Notes: a model not told the origin generated them from the letters alone. Positions 1 through 6,127 are shown, counted from the first letter of the stretch. The stretch is DNA of 7,203 nt from an uncultured Planctomycetaceae bacterium (GCA_937926325.1 CALAZQ010000425.1:1-7203); one strand, 5' to 3'. Program-made: numbers and translations.

Positions 1-4
1 CGAG

Positions 5-33
5 GCCGTGCCCCAAGCCTGCGGGGGCCAGGG
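5..33. repeat. 29-bp direct repeat, copy 1
   Basis: This block beginning GCCGTGCCCCAAGCCTGCGG recurs without mismatch at 79-107, a period of 74 bases. It lies between the end of the leftward operon and the window edge. The first eight bases (GCCGTGCC) are the same as the right arm of the hairpin formed around the second copy; a matching left arm for this copy would lie outside the window. The two copies diverge right after the shared block: copy 1 continues with TCTGCACCC, copy 2 with the closing arm of a hairpin. It could be a dispersed intergenic repeat (REP-like), but that is inference. Confidence 0.8.
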
Positions 34-65
34 TCTGCACCCGCATACCAACCTCGTTCTCACCT

Positions 66-86
66 GGCACGGCACGACGCCGTGCC
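66..86. repeat. Perfect 8-bp stem hairpin
   Basis: GGCACGGC (66-73) and GCCGTGCC (79-86) are exact reverse complements separated by the 5-base loop ACGAC. The hairpin is next to the larger one at 92-120, so the two form a tandem pair downstream of the leftward operon. It may contribute to transcript end formation or be part of a repeat element. No T-rich tract follows on either strand, so a classical intrinsic terminator is not supported. Confidence 0.6.
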
Positions 87-107
87 CCAAGCCTGCGGGG
101 GCCAGGG
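79..107. repeat. 29-bp direct repeat, copy 2
   Basis: This is the exact second copy of the block at 5-33. Here the repeat bridges two hairpins: its first eight bases are the right arm of the 66-86 hairpin, and its CCTGCGGGGGCCA part is the left arm of the 92-120 hairpin. The repeat unit is therefore built around foldable segments, as is usual for small dispersed palindromic repeats. Confidence 0.8.
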
Positions 108-120
108 ATGGCCCCGCAGG
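92..120 (-). terminator. Strong hairpin just after the operon stop codon, possible terminator
   Basis: CCTGCGGGGGCCA (92-104) pairs with TGGCCCCGCAGG (109-120), giving a 12-bp GC-rich stem with one bulged G and a 4-base loop. On the minus strand it starts about seven bases after the TAG stop of the DUF1549/DUF1553 gene, the position expected of a transcript-end structure. It lacks a following U-tract, so if it terminates transcription it does so atypically; RNA 3'-end protection or simply being a repeat element are alternatives. Confidence 0.4.
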
Positions 121-127
121 CGTAAAG

Positions 128-2371
128 CTAGTGCCGGAACAAAAACTCCCGGCTACTCAGCAACGACCAATACATGTCTTCAACCAGTTCCCGCCGCTGC
201 TCCGGCTCGGCTGCCGTGAGCATCTCGACAAACTGCTTTTTCTCTTCCTCCCGCGGCGGCCGGCTCAGCGTCCGCAGCCAGGCCTCTTCAACAATCGCGT
301 CCGGCTCGGGCTCGGTCGCCAACAGCTGCGTCACCCAGCCCTGCTTGGCCGCCAGCTTGTCGTTGATGGTCGAACCGTTGGCCAGGTGCAGCACCTGCAC
401 GAGGCTCGGCTGATTCGACCGCTCGCACTCACAGGTGATCTCCCGGGCATTGCGGCCGAAGGTCTTGAGGAAATAGTTTTTCACAGCCGAATCAGCCAGC
501 TCGAGGGCGCGGGTGCCAGCCGCATAGTCCTTCACCTTCTGGGTCGAACCATCGGCCAGCACGATCTCGGTGTAACTGTCCCGAACTCCGGTGACATCAC
601 TGATGGCATCGGCCAGAACCTCGGCCATCAGCCGCTTGGGATAGGTGCGGGCGAACCACTTGGTGTCTGTCTGGTTGGTCGGTAGCGGTACGCTCGACCG
701 TCGGTAGGTTTCCGACAGCAGAATCAGCCGCATCAAAGCCTTGAGGTCATAGTGATGTTCAATGGTGAAGTCACAGAGGGCCGCCAGCAACGGCTCGTTA
801 CTGGCCGGGTTGCTGGCCCGCAGGTCATCGACGGGATTGACCAAGCCGATGCCAAAAAAGTTGGCCCAGACCCGGTTGACGATCGACCGGGTGAAATACG
901 GGTTCGCCGGGTCGGTCAGCCAAGCGGCCAAGGCGTGCCGCCGGTCGTCCGGCGCGGCCGGATCAAGCGGCTCACCGTCGAGGGCCGCCGGCGGCTGGGG
1001 CCTGCCGGTCCGGGGCTGCAGCAGATCGCCGCGGGGCGTGACAAACACCGTTCGCTTCCCGTCACCGCTACGGGCATCGCCCCCCCAACCCTTGGCCCGG
1101 ACCCGGGCAAAGAGATTGGCAAAGGCGTAGTACTGGTCGTTGGTCCATTTCTCAAGCGGATGGTTGTGGCACTTGGCACAGTTGATCGATAGCGACAGGA
1201 ACGCCTGGCTGGTGTTCTCGGCCATCGTCTCCGGATCTTGATGGACCGAAAAAAAATTGGTCGCCCCGTTGTCGGTATTTGATCCGGTGGCAGTGACCAC
1301 CTGCCGCACCATCTCATCCCAGGGCGTGTTTTCCGCCACCCGGTCACGGATCCAACTGGCATAGGCCTGCACGGCCGCGGGCCGCAATTTGCGGCCGGTA
1401 ACCAGAAAGACATCGCTCCAGCGATAGGTCCAATAGTCGACAAATTCCGGCCGGGCCAGCAGCAGATCGACCAGCCGCTGCCGCTTCTGTGGTGCGGTAT
1501 CGGCCAGATAGTGGCGAACCTCCTCGACTGTCGGCAGCCGACCGATGGTGTCGAGAAAGGCCCGCCGGAGGAAGGTGCCATCATCGCAGGCAGGTGAGGG
1601 CTCGAGCCGCAGCTGGCCAAGCTGCCTCAGCACATGGTCGTCGATCAAGTTCGCCCGTGGAGCCTCGGCAAAGACGGCCGGCGGCAGGTCGTGCTCGAAC
1701 GGGGCGATCACTCGGGCAACGGCGATCTGGGAGGAAAACCAGGCGGTCACCGCTCCAGCCCCATGGCCGATCAGCTCCGCCTCACCGTTACTGCTGACCG
1801 TGGCAACGGTGGCATCGGTTGAGGTGAACTTGGCCCAGCGGGTGACGTCACGGGTGGAGCCGTCGCTGTAGCGGGCCGTCACCCGGAACGAGACCTTGTC
1901 GCCCTGTTTCCCGACGGCCTCGGCCGGCTCGAGCTCGATGCCCGCCAGCGTCTTCTCATCCTGTTTTGGCCCCGGGCAGCCGGCGGCGATCCAGGCGGCC
2001 AGCAGGTTGTAGTCGTCGCCCTCGAGGTCGAGCCGCTTCCCGCCTTTGTGAGCCACGGCCGTGGTCGGTTTGGTCAGCAGCAGGCTGGCACCCGGCTCGG
2101 CAAAGTCGATCCGCCGGCCCCGGGCGTCGCGGGTGATCGTCAGGTAGTCACTGGCCGGGTCATAGCCGAACAGCGACAGTCGGAAGCCCCCCTTCCCGGC
2201 AAGGGCCCCGTGGCAGCCGCCACCGTTGCAGCCCGCCTTCGACAGAATCGGGATGACATCGAGGTTGAAGCTGACCGGGTCAGCCGGCTCTGCGCTGACT
2301 GGTTCCGGGCCGCTGCACCAGAGGCCGAGCAGCAGCAACGGCAGGCAGCGTGAAACGAGGCGACGAAGCAT
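128..2371 (-). CDS. Exported cytochrome-type DUF1549/DUF1553 protein with bacterial Ig-like segment
   Basis: This 747-residue protein belongs to the planctomycete DUF1549/DUF1553 family; its biochemical role is not established. The chosen ATG gives a Sec signal peptide (hydrophobic LPLLLLGLWC, likely cut after PVSA near residue 27) and has AGGGAG nine bases upstream (2381-2386). Next come a cytochrome-like segment with CNGGGCH (residues 48-54), a Big_2/Ig-like segment (about 141-222, with ARYSDGSTRDVT), DUF1549 (about 241-426) carrying a canonical CAKCH heme motif at 398-402, and DUF1553 (about 476-741). DUF1553 shows SIVNRVWANFFGIGLV, the CECERSNQPSLVQVLHLANG block and the typical ending SSREFLFRH. 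The gene follows DUF1501 with a 42-base gap and is very likely cotranscribed. The first heme motif has four residues between the cysteines rather than two, so covalent heme there is uncertain. An in-frame TTG at 2413 would add 14 residues in front of the signal peptide and is less likely. Confidence 0.93.
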   Translation of the reverse strand: MLRRLVSRCLPLLLLGLWCSGPEPVSAEPADPVSFNLDVIPILSKAGCNGGGCHGALAGKGGFRLSLFGYDPASDYLTITRDARGRRIDFAEPGASLLLTKPTTAVAHKGGKRLDLEGDDYNLLAAWIAAGCPGPKQDEKTLAGIELEPAEAVGKQGDKVSFRVTARYSDGSTRDVTRWAKFTSTDATVATVSSNGEAELIGHGAGAVTAWFSSQIAVARVIAPFEHDLPPAVFAEAPRANLIDDHVLRQLGQLRLEPSPACDDGTFLRRAFLDTIGRLPTVEEVRHYLADTAPQKRQRLVDLLLARPEFVDYWTYRWSDVFLVTGRKLRPAAVQAYASWIRDRVAENTPWDEMVRQVVTATGSNTDNGATNFFSVHQDPETMAENTSQAFLSLSINCAKCHNHPLEKWTNDQYYAFANLFARVRAKGWGGDARSGDGKRTVFVTPRGDLLQPRTGRPQPPAALDGEPLDPAAPDDRRHALAAWLTDPANPYFTRSIVNRVWANFFGIGLVNPVDDLRASNPASNEPLLAALCDFTIEHHYDLKALMRLILLSETYRRSSVPLPTNQTDTKWFARTYPKRLMAEVLADAISDVTGVRDSYTEIVLADGSTQKVKDYAAGTRALELADSAVKNYFLKTFGRNAREITCECERSNQPSLVQVLHLANGSTINDKLAAKQGWVTQLLATEPEPDAIVEEAWLRTLSRPPREEEKKQFVEMLTAAEPEQRRELVEDMYWSLLSSREFLFRH

Positions 2372-2380
2372 GAGGCAAAA

Positions 2381-2386
2381 CTCCCT
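2381..2386 (-). promoter_or_regulatory. Ribosome binding site that sets the DUF1549/DUF1553 start
   Basis: On the minus strand AGGGAG lies nine bases before the ATG at 2371. It favours this ATG over the in-frame TTG at 2413, which directly abuts the stop codon of the upstream gene and would put extra charged residues ahead of the signal peptide. Confidence 0.6.
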
Positions 2387-2413
2387 GCGAACCCCAACAA
2401 CCCAGCCGGACAA

Positions 2414-3799
2414 TCAGGCGAACAGTTCGTGGATCGGCTCGGTTCCAAAGTCGGTCAGCGCGAAGGGCCGTCCGGCCGGACCGGGCAGGTGGTCGGTATG
2501 GTCAAGGCCGAGGCTGTGGAAAATAGTGGCGACCAGATCGCCGGGGCCGACTGGCCGCTCGGCCGGAAACCCGCCGATGGTGTCGCTGGCTCCGACCACC
2601 CGCCCCCCCTGCACGCCGCCGCCGGCGAACGAGCAGGTGAAGCACTGCGGCCAGTGGTCGCGGCCGCCGGCGGGGTTGACCTTCGGCGTGCGGCCAAACT
2701 CCGACAGCCCGGCCACCAGGGTGTCGTCGAGCATGCCCCGCTGGGCGAGATCTTCGATCAGGGCCGAATAGGCCTGGTCGTACATCGGGCAGACGATCTC
2801 CTTCATGCCGGCGATCGAGGTGAAGGGCTTTGAGCCGTGGATGTCCCAGGTGGTCTCCCCGAAGACCGTCAGGAAAGTGTTGATGGTGATGAAGCGGACA
2901 CCGCTTTCGACCAGGCGGCGGGCGAGCAGGCAGCACTGGCCGAACCGGTTCATGCCGTATCGCTCACGGACGGCCGTGGGCTCCTTCGACAGATCAAAGG
3001 CCTCCCGAGCCTGGGTGCTGGTCATGAGCCGGTAGGCGGCTTGAAAGTTCTCATCGAGCAGCCGGGCATCTTCGCTCGCCTCGAAGGCTTTGGTGGTCTC
3101 TTCGACAATCGCCCGCATCTTCCGGCGGCGGTCGAGTCGGGCGACGCTGATCTGATCCGGCGGCAGTAGGTCGGGTACCCGAAACTTCGGCTTCGAGGGA
3201 TCGGCCATCAGCGCGAAGGGGTCATGGGCCTTGCCGAGAAAGCCGCCGGCCTGGCCATTGGGCAGATTGCCGCCGCCGCGGCCCATCAACTCTGGCAGCA
3301 CCACAAAGGCGGGCAGGTCGCTGCGGCGGCCGAGCAGGTATGACGCGACACTGCCGGCGTGGGGCGTCTGGATGCCGCCGGAGAACCGGCGACCGGTCTG
3401 CAGCATCTGCCAGCCGGCATCGTGCACCGCCGCCCCATCATGCCGGCAGGATCGCACCAGCGAAAACTGATCGGCAACCGCAGCATGCTGCGGCAGCAGT
3501 TCCGACACCTCAAAGGCATCGGTCTTGGTCCGGATCGGCTTGAACGGGCCCCGAATCTCGGTCGGGGCGTCGGGCTTCATATCCCAGAGGTCGATGTGAC
3601 TCGGGCCCCCGAGGTTGAAGATCATGATGCACGAGCGGTTTTCGCAGCCGGGCCGCACCCGCCCCTCGGCCGAAGCCCGGGCATACTGCGGCAGCGATAA
3701 GCCGATCGCCGACAGCCCGCCAACATGCAGGAAGTCTCGCCGGGACGGGCCCGGTCCACAGAGCAGCGCACGGTTTCGCGAGCTACGAAATTCGAACAT
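2414..3799 (-). CDS. Tat-exported DUF1501 family protein
   Basis: This 461-residue DUF1501 protein is related to the alkaline phosphatase/sulfatase fold; its substrate is unknown. The N-terminus carries a twin-arginine signal (PSRRDFLHVGGLSAIGLSL, residues 18-36), so it should be exported folded. Family blocks follow in the usual order: FNLGGPSHIDLWDMKP (61-76), SCRHDGAAVHDAGW (117-130), NTFLTVFGETTWDIHG (307-322) and SEFGRTPKVNPAGGRDHWP (366-384). The Asp and His residues in these blocks are the likely metal ligands by analogy with the superfamily. The ATG at 3799 is preceded by GGAGGAA and puts the twin arginines at residues 20-21. The frame stays open upstream to 4117, but that extension would bury the signal peptide and run into the divergent regulator gene. 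It is the first gene of the operon with the DUF1549/DUF1553 gene. Partners of these two types are nearly always adjacent in planctomycetes, which suggests joint action outside the cytoplasm, often proposed to concern polymer breakdown but unproven. Confidence 0.94.
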   Translation of the reverse strand: MFEFRSSRNRALLCGPGPSRRDFLHVGGLSAIGLSLPQYARASAEGRVRPGCENRSCIMIFNLGGPSHIDLWDMKPDAPTEIRGPFKPIRTKTDAFEVSELLPQHAAVADQFSLVRSCRHDGAAVHDAGWQMLQTGRRFSGGIQTPHAGSVASYLLGRRSDLPAFVVLPELMGRGGGNLPNGQAGGFLGKAHDPFALMADPSKPKFRVPDLLPPDQISVARLDRRRKMRAIVEETTKAFEASEDARLLDENFQAAYRLMTSTQAREAFDLSKEPTAVRERYGMNRFGQCCLLARRLVESGVRFITINTFLTVFGETTWDIHGSKPFTSIAGMKEIVCPMYDQAYSALIEDLAQRGMLDDTLVAGLSEFGRTPKVNPAGGRDHWPQCFTCSFAGGGVQGGRVVGASDTIGGFPAERPVGPGDLVATIFHSLGLDHTDHLPGPAGRPFALTDFGTEPIHELFA

Positions 3800-3803
3800 C
3801 TGG

Positions 3804-3810
3804 TTCCTCC
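3804..3810 (-). promoter_or_regulatory. Strong ribosome binding site for the DUF1501 gene
   Basis: On the minus strand GGAGGAA lies four bases before the ATG at 3799 (six bases from the GGAGG core). It is the best Shine-Dalgarno match in the region and decides the start in favour of the Tat-signal methionine over any codon in the open extension upstream. Confidence 0.75.
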
Positions 3811-3902
3811 GAATCCCTGCGTGGCGGATGCCAGCCGTCGAGGCGATCGGCCGCGATCGGTCCCTGCAGACGATGATGCCTGCCAAAGTACATAGGAAAA
3901 AT

Positions 3903-3937
3903 AGCTTGGTTCCACCTTGAAGGCTAGAACCAAAGCT
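3903..3937. promoter_or_regulatory. Imperfect dyad, candidate operator
   Basis: AGCTTGGTTC (3903-3912) is mirrored by GAACCAAAGCT (3927-3937), identical apart from one extra A in the right arm. Between them lies a smaller dyad, CCTTGAAGG (3915-3923). The element sits about 100 bases from the DUF1501 start and about 70 bases from the regulator start, so a protein bound here could affect both genes. Binding by the adjacent PAS-AraC protein is inference; AraC/XylR-type proteins often prefer direct repeats, so another factor or a transcript hairpin remains possible. Confidence 0.45.
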
Positions 3938-4004
3938 GCTACTTTTTGTAAAATTAACGCAGGCGACGCGAAGACTCGCGAGCCCGGCCGCCGGCGGTTC
4001 AGCA

Positions 4005-4739
4005 ATGCCACTTTTCCGCGAATGTGCAAAAAAATTCGAACAATCGCAACTTTTGGCTTTATTCGACGCCCTGCCCGACACCTCCTTTTTTGTAAAGGAT
4101 CGGCAGAGTCGCTTCATTCAGGCCAATCGCACCTTTCTGCGGCTGCATGGCTGCCGCGACACCGCTGAAATTGTCGGCAAGTGTGACTTCGACTTTCATC
4201 CGCCGGCGCTCGCCGCTGAATATGTCGCCGAGGACCGTCGGGTGCTCGACTCGGGTCAGCCGGTCCGGGATCAGGCCTGGCTTGTTCCGCACCACAGCGG
4301 CATGCCCCGCTGGTACCTGGGCACCAAGATTCCGCTGGTGGGAGATGAGGGCACCGTGGTCGGTCTGGCCGGCATCCTGCGGCCGATCGACCAGCCCGGG
4401 TACGCCCCCCACGACTACCAGCGGCTGACACCGGCCCTCGAGCATGCGGTGAAACACTGCCGCAAAACGGTGAGCGTGCCGGCGATGGCCAAGCGGGCGG
4501 GGCTTTCCACCAGTCAGCTGCAGCGGGAGTTCCGCCGGCTGTTCCGGATGAGCCCCAGTGAGTACGTGATGCGGCTGCGGCTGCAACTGGCCCGCCGGCA
4601 GCTGACTGAGTCAAACGATGCGGTCGGCACGATTGCTCAGGCCTGTGGCTTCTATGACCAGAGCCACTTCACCCGGGCCTTCAAAAAGTACACCGGCCTC
4701 ACCCCCCTGGCCTATCGACGGCAGGCCTGGCAAGGCTGA
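4005..4739 (+). CDS. PAS domain-containing AraC/XylR-type transcriptional regulator
   Basis: This 244-residue cytosolic regulator has an N-terminal PAS sensor domain (about residues 14-128, with LLALFDALPDTSFFVKD, IQANRTFLRLHGC, IVGKCDFDFHP and KIPLVGDEGTVVGLAGILRPI) and a C-terminal AraC DNA-binding domain (about 143-242). The first helix-turn-helix is VPAMAKRAGLSTSQLQREF (158-176). The second is IAQACGFYDQSHFTRAFKKY (210-229), ending in the family signature GLTPLAYRR. No membrane segment or signal peptide is visible. The ATG is the only plausible start: the frame is closed by a TGA at 3918 and has no other start codon between there and 4005. The upstream ribosome binding site is poor. It is divergent from the DUF1501 operon, which makes that operon, and possibly its own gene, the likely target. 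The ligand sensed by the PAS domain cannot be told from sequence. Confidence 0.93.
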   Translation: MPLFRECAKKFEQSQLLALFDALPDTSFFVKDRQSRFIQANRTFLRLHGCRDTAEIVGKCDFDFHPPALAAEYVAEDRRVLDSGQPVRDQAWLVPHHSGMPRWYLGTKIPLVGDEGTVVGLAGILRPIDQPGYAPHDYQRLTPALEHAVKHCRKTVSVPAMAKRAGLSTSQLQREFRRLFRMSPSEYVMRLRLQLARRQLTESNDAVGTIAQACGFYDQSHFTRAFKKYTGLTPLAYRRQAWQG

Positions 4740-4891
4740 CTGTCCGTAAAAACGTCACCGGTCGCTGCTCCATTTCGTCTTATCCGTCATCCGTCATCAT
4801 GAGGCAGGACGCCGACTCAGTTTCGAAATGATCGTGTTGCGAACGACCTGCCGGAGCGAAAGCCGAAAGCTGCCGTGCGCATGGCGTGGCA

Positions 4892-4900
4892 TGGTATTCT
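4892..4900 (+). promoter_or_regulatory. Candidate extended -10 promoter for the nucleotidyltransferase-like operon
   Basis: TGGTATTCT matches the extended -10 pattern TGnTAtnnT and ends 34 bases before the ATG at 4935. There is no recognisable -35 hexamer 16-18 bases upstream, which extended -10 promoters can tolerate. The stretch 4740-4934 otherwise shows only a short tandem TCCGTCA duplication (4783-4796). The call is weak because planctomycete promoters are poorly defined. Confidence 0.3.
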
Positions 4901-4920
4901 CTGGACAATGCTTCCCCCGC

Positions 4921-4927
4921 GAGGAAG
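4921..4927 (+). promoter_or_regulatory. Ribosome binding site that sets the nucleotidyltransferase-like gene start
   Basis: GAGGAAG lies seven bases before the ATG at 4935. It singles this codon out from the in-frame upstream GTG at 4875 and the ATG codons at 4881 and 4908, and from an out-of-frame ATG at 4930. Confidence 0.65.
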
Positions 4928-4934
4928 TCATGTC

Positions 4935-5879
4935 ATGCAGACACCGCTTGAATTCCTTGATCTCTTTCGTGCCGAGCTTCGTGCGGCGGGCATCCGGTTT
5001 GCCATCACCAGCGGTATGGCGTGCATTCGGTACGGCCTTCAGCAAACCACGAAAGACTCCGACTGGATCGTGTCTGCTGCAGAGCTCCGACAACTCCGCG
5101 GGCTACTGGAGCAATGCGAGCACCGCCTGCCCCCATGGGTCGTGCAGTACCGGCCGATTTTCGGGGCACCATTTGAGGCAGCATGGCTCAAGGGGGGATG
5201 GTCGACGCATATTTTCATCCGCACCGTCGGAGGCGGGCCCGATCATCACCTCGACTTTTTCTGCCAGCCGCCGCGAGTATTAGTGTGGCGTCATGATTCC
5301 GAAGAAGCAGACTTCGCTGACCGTGACACGGTCACCCGAATGAAGAAAACCGATCGCGACAAAGACTGGCCGATCGTCGGGGGACTCGCGGCCCAGGCGT
5401 TCGCCCGCGGTGAACCAGCCGCTCTTCTGCATCTCCGCGATGCTTCACTGCTCCGCCGCGCTTGGTCACTGGCGGTTGCAACCCAGCAGGCTCAGGCGGT
5501 CGCTGCTCGGCCGTTGCTCTCGCAAATCGATGCCGTTACCGATGATCTTCAACTCGAATCTCTACTGCGAGCGGAACGACTGGTCTGGGAGGCGGTCAAC
5601 CGTCGCCGCCATGTCGTCTATCAGGAAGCTTGGAAAGCCTGGTATCGGCGCTGGCAGGCGAGCAGCGATTGGCCGTGGCCGGTTTCTGGGCCCTTTGCGG
5701 AGCAGCATGAGCGGATTACGAATGCGGCTCATGCGCATGGCCTTCCGGCTGCGCCGCTGGGAGGCGCCGTTCGCGAGGGGGTGTACAGAGCCGGCTGCCG
5801 TGATGCCGCGGTGCTGGCTAACATGGAGGTAGAGCGGTTGGCAGCCATCACTCCACCGATTGAGGAGGTGCTTCCGTGA
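4935..5879 (+). CDS. Nucleotidyltransferase-like protein of unknown function
   Basis: This 314-residue protein resembles nucleotidyltransferase-fold proteins (AbiEii/MNT-like) but I do not recognise a named family. The N-terminal part has the expected order: a helix, then FAITSGMACIRYG (22-34) in place of the GS/GG loop, then TTKDSDWIV (38-46) giving two carboxylates D41 and D43. DHHLDFFCQPPR (103-114) offers D107 as the third. After this, MKKTDRDKDWPIVGGLAAQAF (about 135-155) resembles the basic segment following the catalytic sheet in such proteins. The C-terminal half is rich in Arg, Trp and Ala, probably helical, and matches nothing I know. There is no signal peptide or membrane segment, so it should be cytosolic. 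The start is fixed by GAGGAAG at 4921-4927. It overlaps the next small gene by four bases, which implies coupled translation. Its role could be nucleotidyl transfer to a protein, RNA or antibiotic, or a toxin of a two-gene module; the sequence cannot decide. Confidence 0.85.
   Translation: MQTPLEFLDLFRAELRAAGIRFAITSGMACIRYGLQQTTKDSDWIVSAAELRQLRGLLEQCEHRLPPWVVQYRPIFGAPFEAAWLKGGWSTHIFIRTVGGGPDHHLDFFCQPPRVLVWRHDSEEADFADRDTVTRMKKTDRDKDWPIVGGLAAQAFARGEPAALLHLRDASLLRRAWSLAVATQQAQAVAARPLLSQIDAVTDDLQLESLLRAERLVWEAVNRRRHVVYQEAWKAWYRRWQASSDWPWPVSGPFAEQHERITNAAHAHGLPAAPLGGAVREGVYRAGCRDAAVLANMEVERLAAITPPIEEVLP
5862..5870 (+). promoter_or_regulatory. Strong ribosome binding site for the coupled small gene
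   Basis: GAGGAGGTG, close to the ideal anti-16S complement, lies inside the last codons of the nucleotidyltransferase-like gene, five bases before the GTG at 5876. It supports the small downstream frame as a real gene and shows that it can also be translated efficiently in its own right. Confidence 0.75.
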
Positions 5880-6097
5880 CCTCACCTCACGAGCAGCCAG
5901 ACGCCGGGTCCGACGGCTATCCGGAATGGTATTACGAACTCCTTGCGCGAACGATGGGCGCGGCCAAGGCCGACTGGGCCCGGCTCCCCCGCCACGAACG
6001 CGAGGCGGAACTCACGCTTCTGCATCGCAGCTTCGACACGCCCGATGACCTGTCAGTGTGGCCGGCGGAGTTAGACGGCGGAGCAGAGCGGCCCTAG
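5876..6097 (+). CDS. Small protein of unknown function, translationally coupled to the nucleotidyltransferase-like gene
   Basis: This 73-residue acidic protein starts at GTG, whose last two bases plus the next A form the TGA of the preceding gene (GTGA overlap). A near-perfect ribosome binding site at 5862-5870 precedes it. The core (about residues 14-62) carries GYPEWYYELLARTMGAAKADW, RLPRHEREAELTLLHRSF and DTPDDLSVW, and looks helical with several aromatics; the ends are probably flexible. No family is recognised. It has no signal peptide, cysteine cluster, or HEPN-type RX4-6H motif. The tight coupling suggests that its product works with, or restrains, the partner protein; a small antitoxin-like or accessory subunit is possible but unproven. 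The next gene is convergent, so this is the last gene of its operon. Confidence 0.72.
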   Translation: MTSPHEQPDAGSDGYPEWYYELLARTMGAAKADWARLPRHEREAELTLLHRSFDTPDDLSVWPAELDGGAERP

Positions 6098-6127
6098 CTG
6101 ACCGCGGAAAAAGTCATCCGCGGCTGA

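Larger units (their letters stand above)
3800..4004. promoter_or_regulatory. Divergent promoter region between DUF1501 operon and PAS-AraC gene
   Basis: These 205 bases separate two divergently transcribed genes and should hold both promoters and the regulator's binding sites. The part from about 3885 to 3960 is clearly AT-richer than its surroundings, with runs such as GGAAAAATAG and CTTTTTGTAAAATTAA. TAAAAT at 3949-3954 could be a rightward -10 element, but no convincing -35 partner was found at standard spacing in either direction, so exact promoters are not called. The dyad at 3903-3937 sits in the centre. No ribosome binding site of note precedes the AraC gene. Confidence 0.6.

Noticed and set aside
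8..685. Long open frame on the plus strand, opposite the end of the DUF1549/DUF1553 gene
   Set aside because: Its translation has no recognisable motif and low-complexity Pro/Gly/Arg character. It is antisense to a well-supported gene in GC-rich DNA, where spurious open frames are common.
916..1620. Alternative minus-strand frame inside the DUF1549/DUF1553 gene
   Set aside because: It overlaps the real gene in another frame and its translation is Arg/Pro/Ser-rich with no domain.
2372..2413. TTG start for the DUF1549/DUF1553 gene
   Set aside because: It would put 14 residues with charged positions ahead of a well-formed signal peptide and has no better ribosome binding site than the ATG at 2371.
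3800..4117. 106-residue N-terminal extension of the DUF1501 protein
   Set aside because: It would bury the Tat signal and overlap the divergent regulator gene, and GGAGGAA sits directly before the ATG at 3799.
4737..4757. Possible terminator after the AraC gene (TGAC...CGT-AAAA-ACG...GTCA)
   Set aside because: The stem is interrupted and only three to four pairs long on each side, with no T-tract.
4783..4796. Tandem TCCGTCA duplication
   Set aside because: Two copies of seven bases in a short intergenic stretch can arise by chance or slippage. It is not aligned with any promoter element, and there is no evidence of function.
4875..4934. Upstream GTG/ATG starts for the nucleotidyltransferase-like gene
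   Set aside because: The ATG at 4935 has a well-spaced GAGGAAG and begins right before the first helix of the fold; the upstream residues look like translated leader sequence.
5876..6097. HEPN identity for the small protein, which would make an MNT-HEPN pair
   Set aside because: It is much shorter than a HEPN domain and has no RX4-6H motif; RLPRH is too short-spaced and lies mid-protein.
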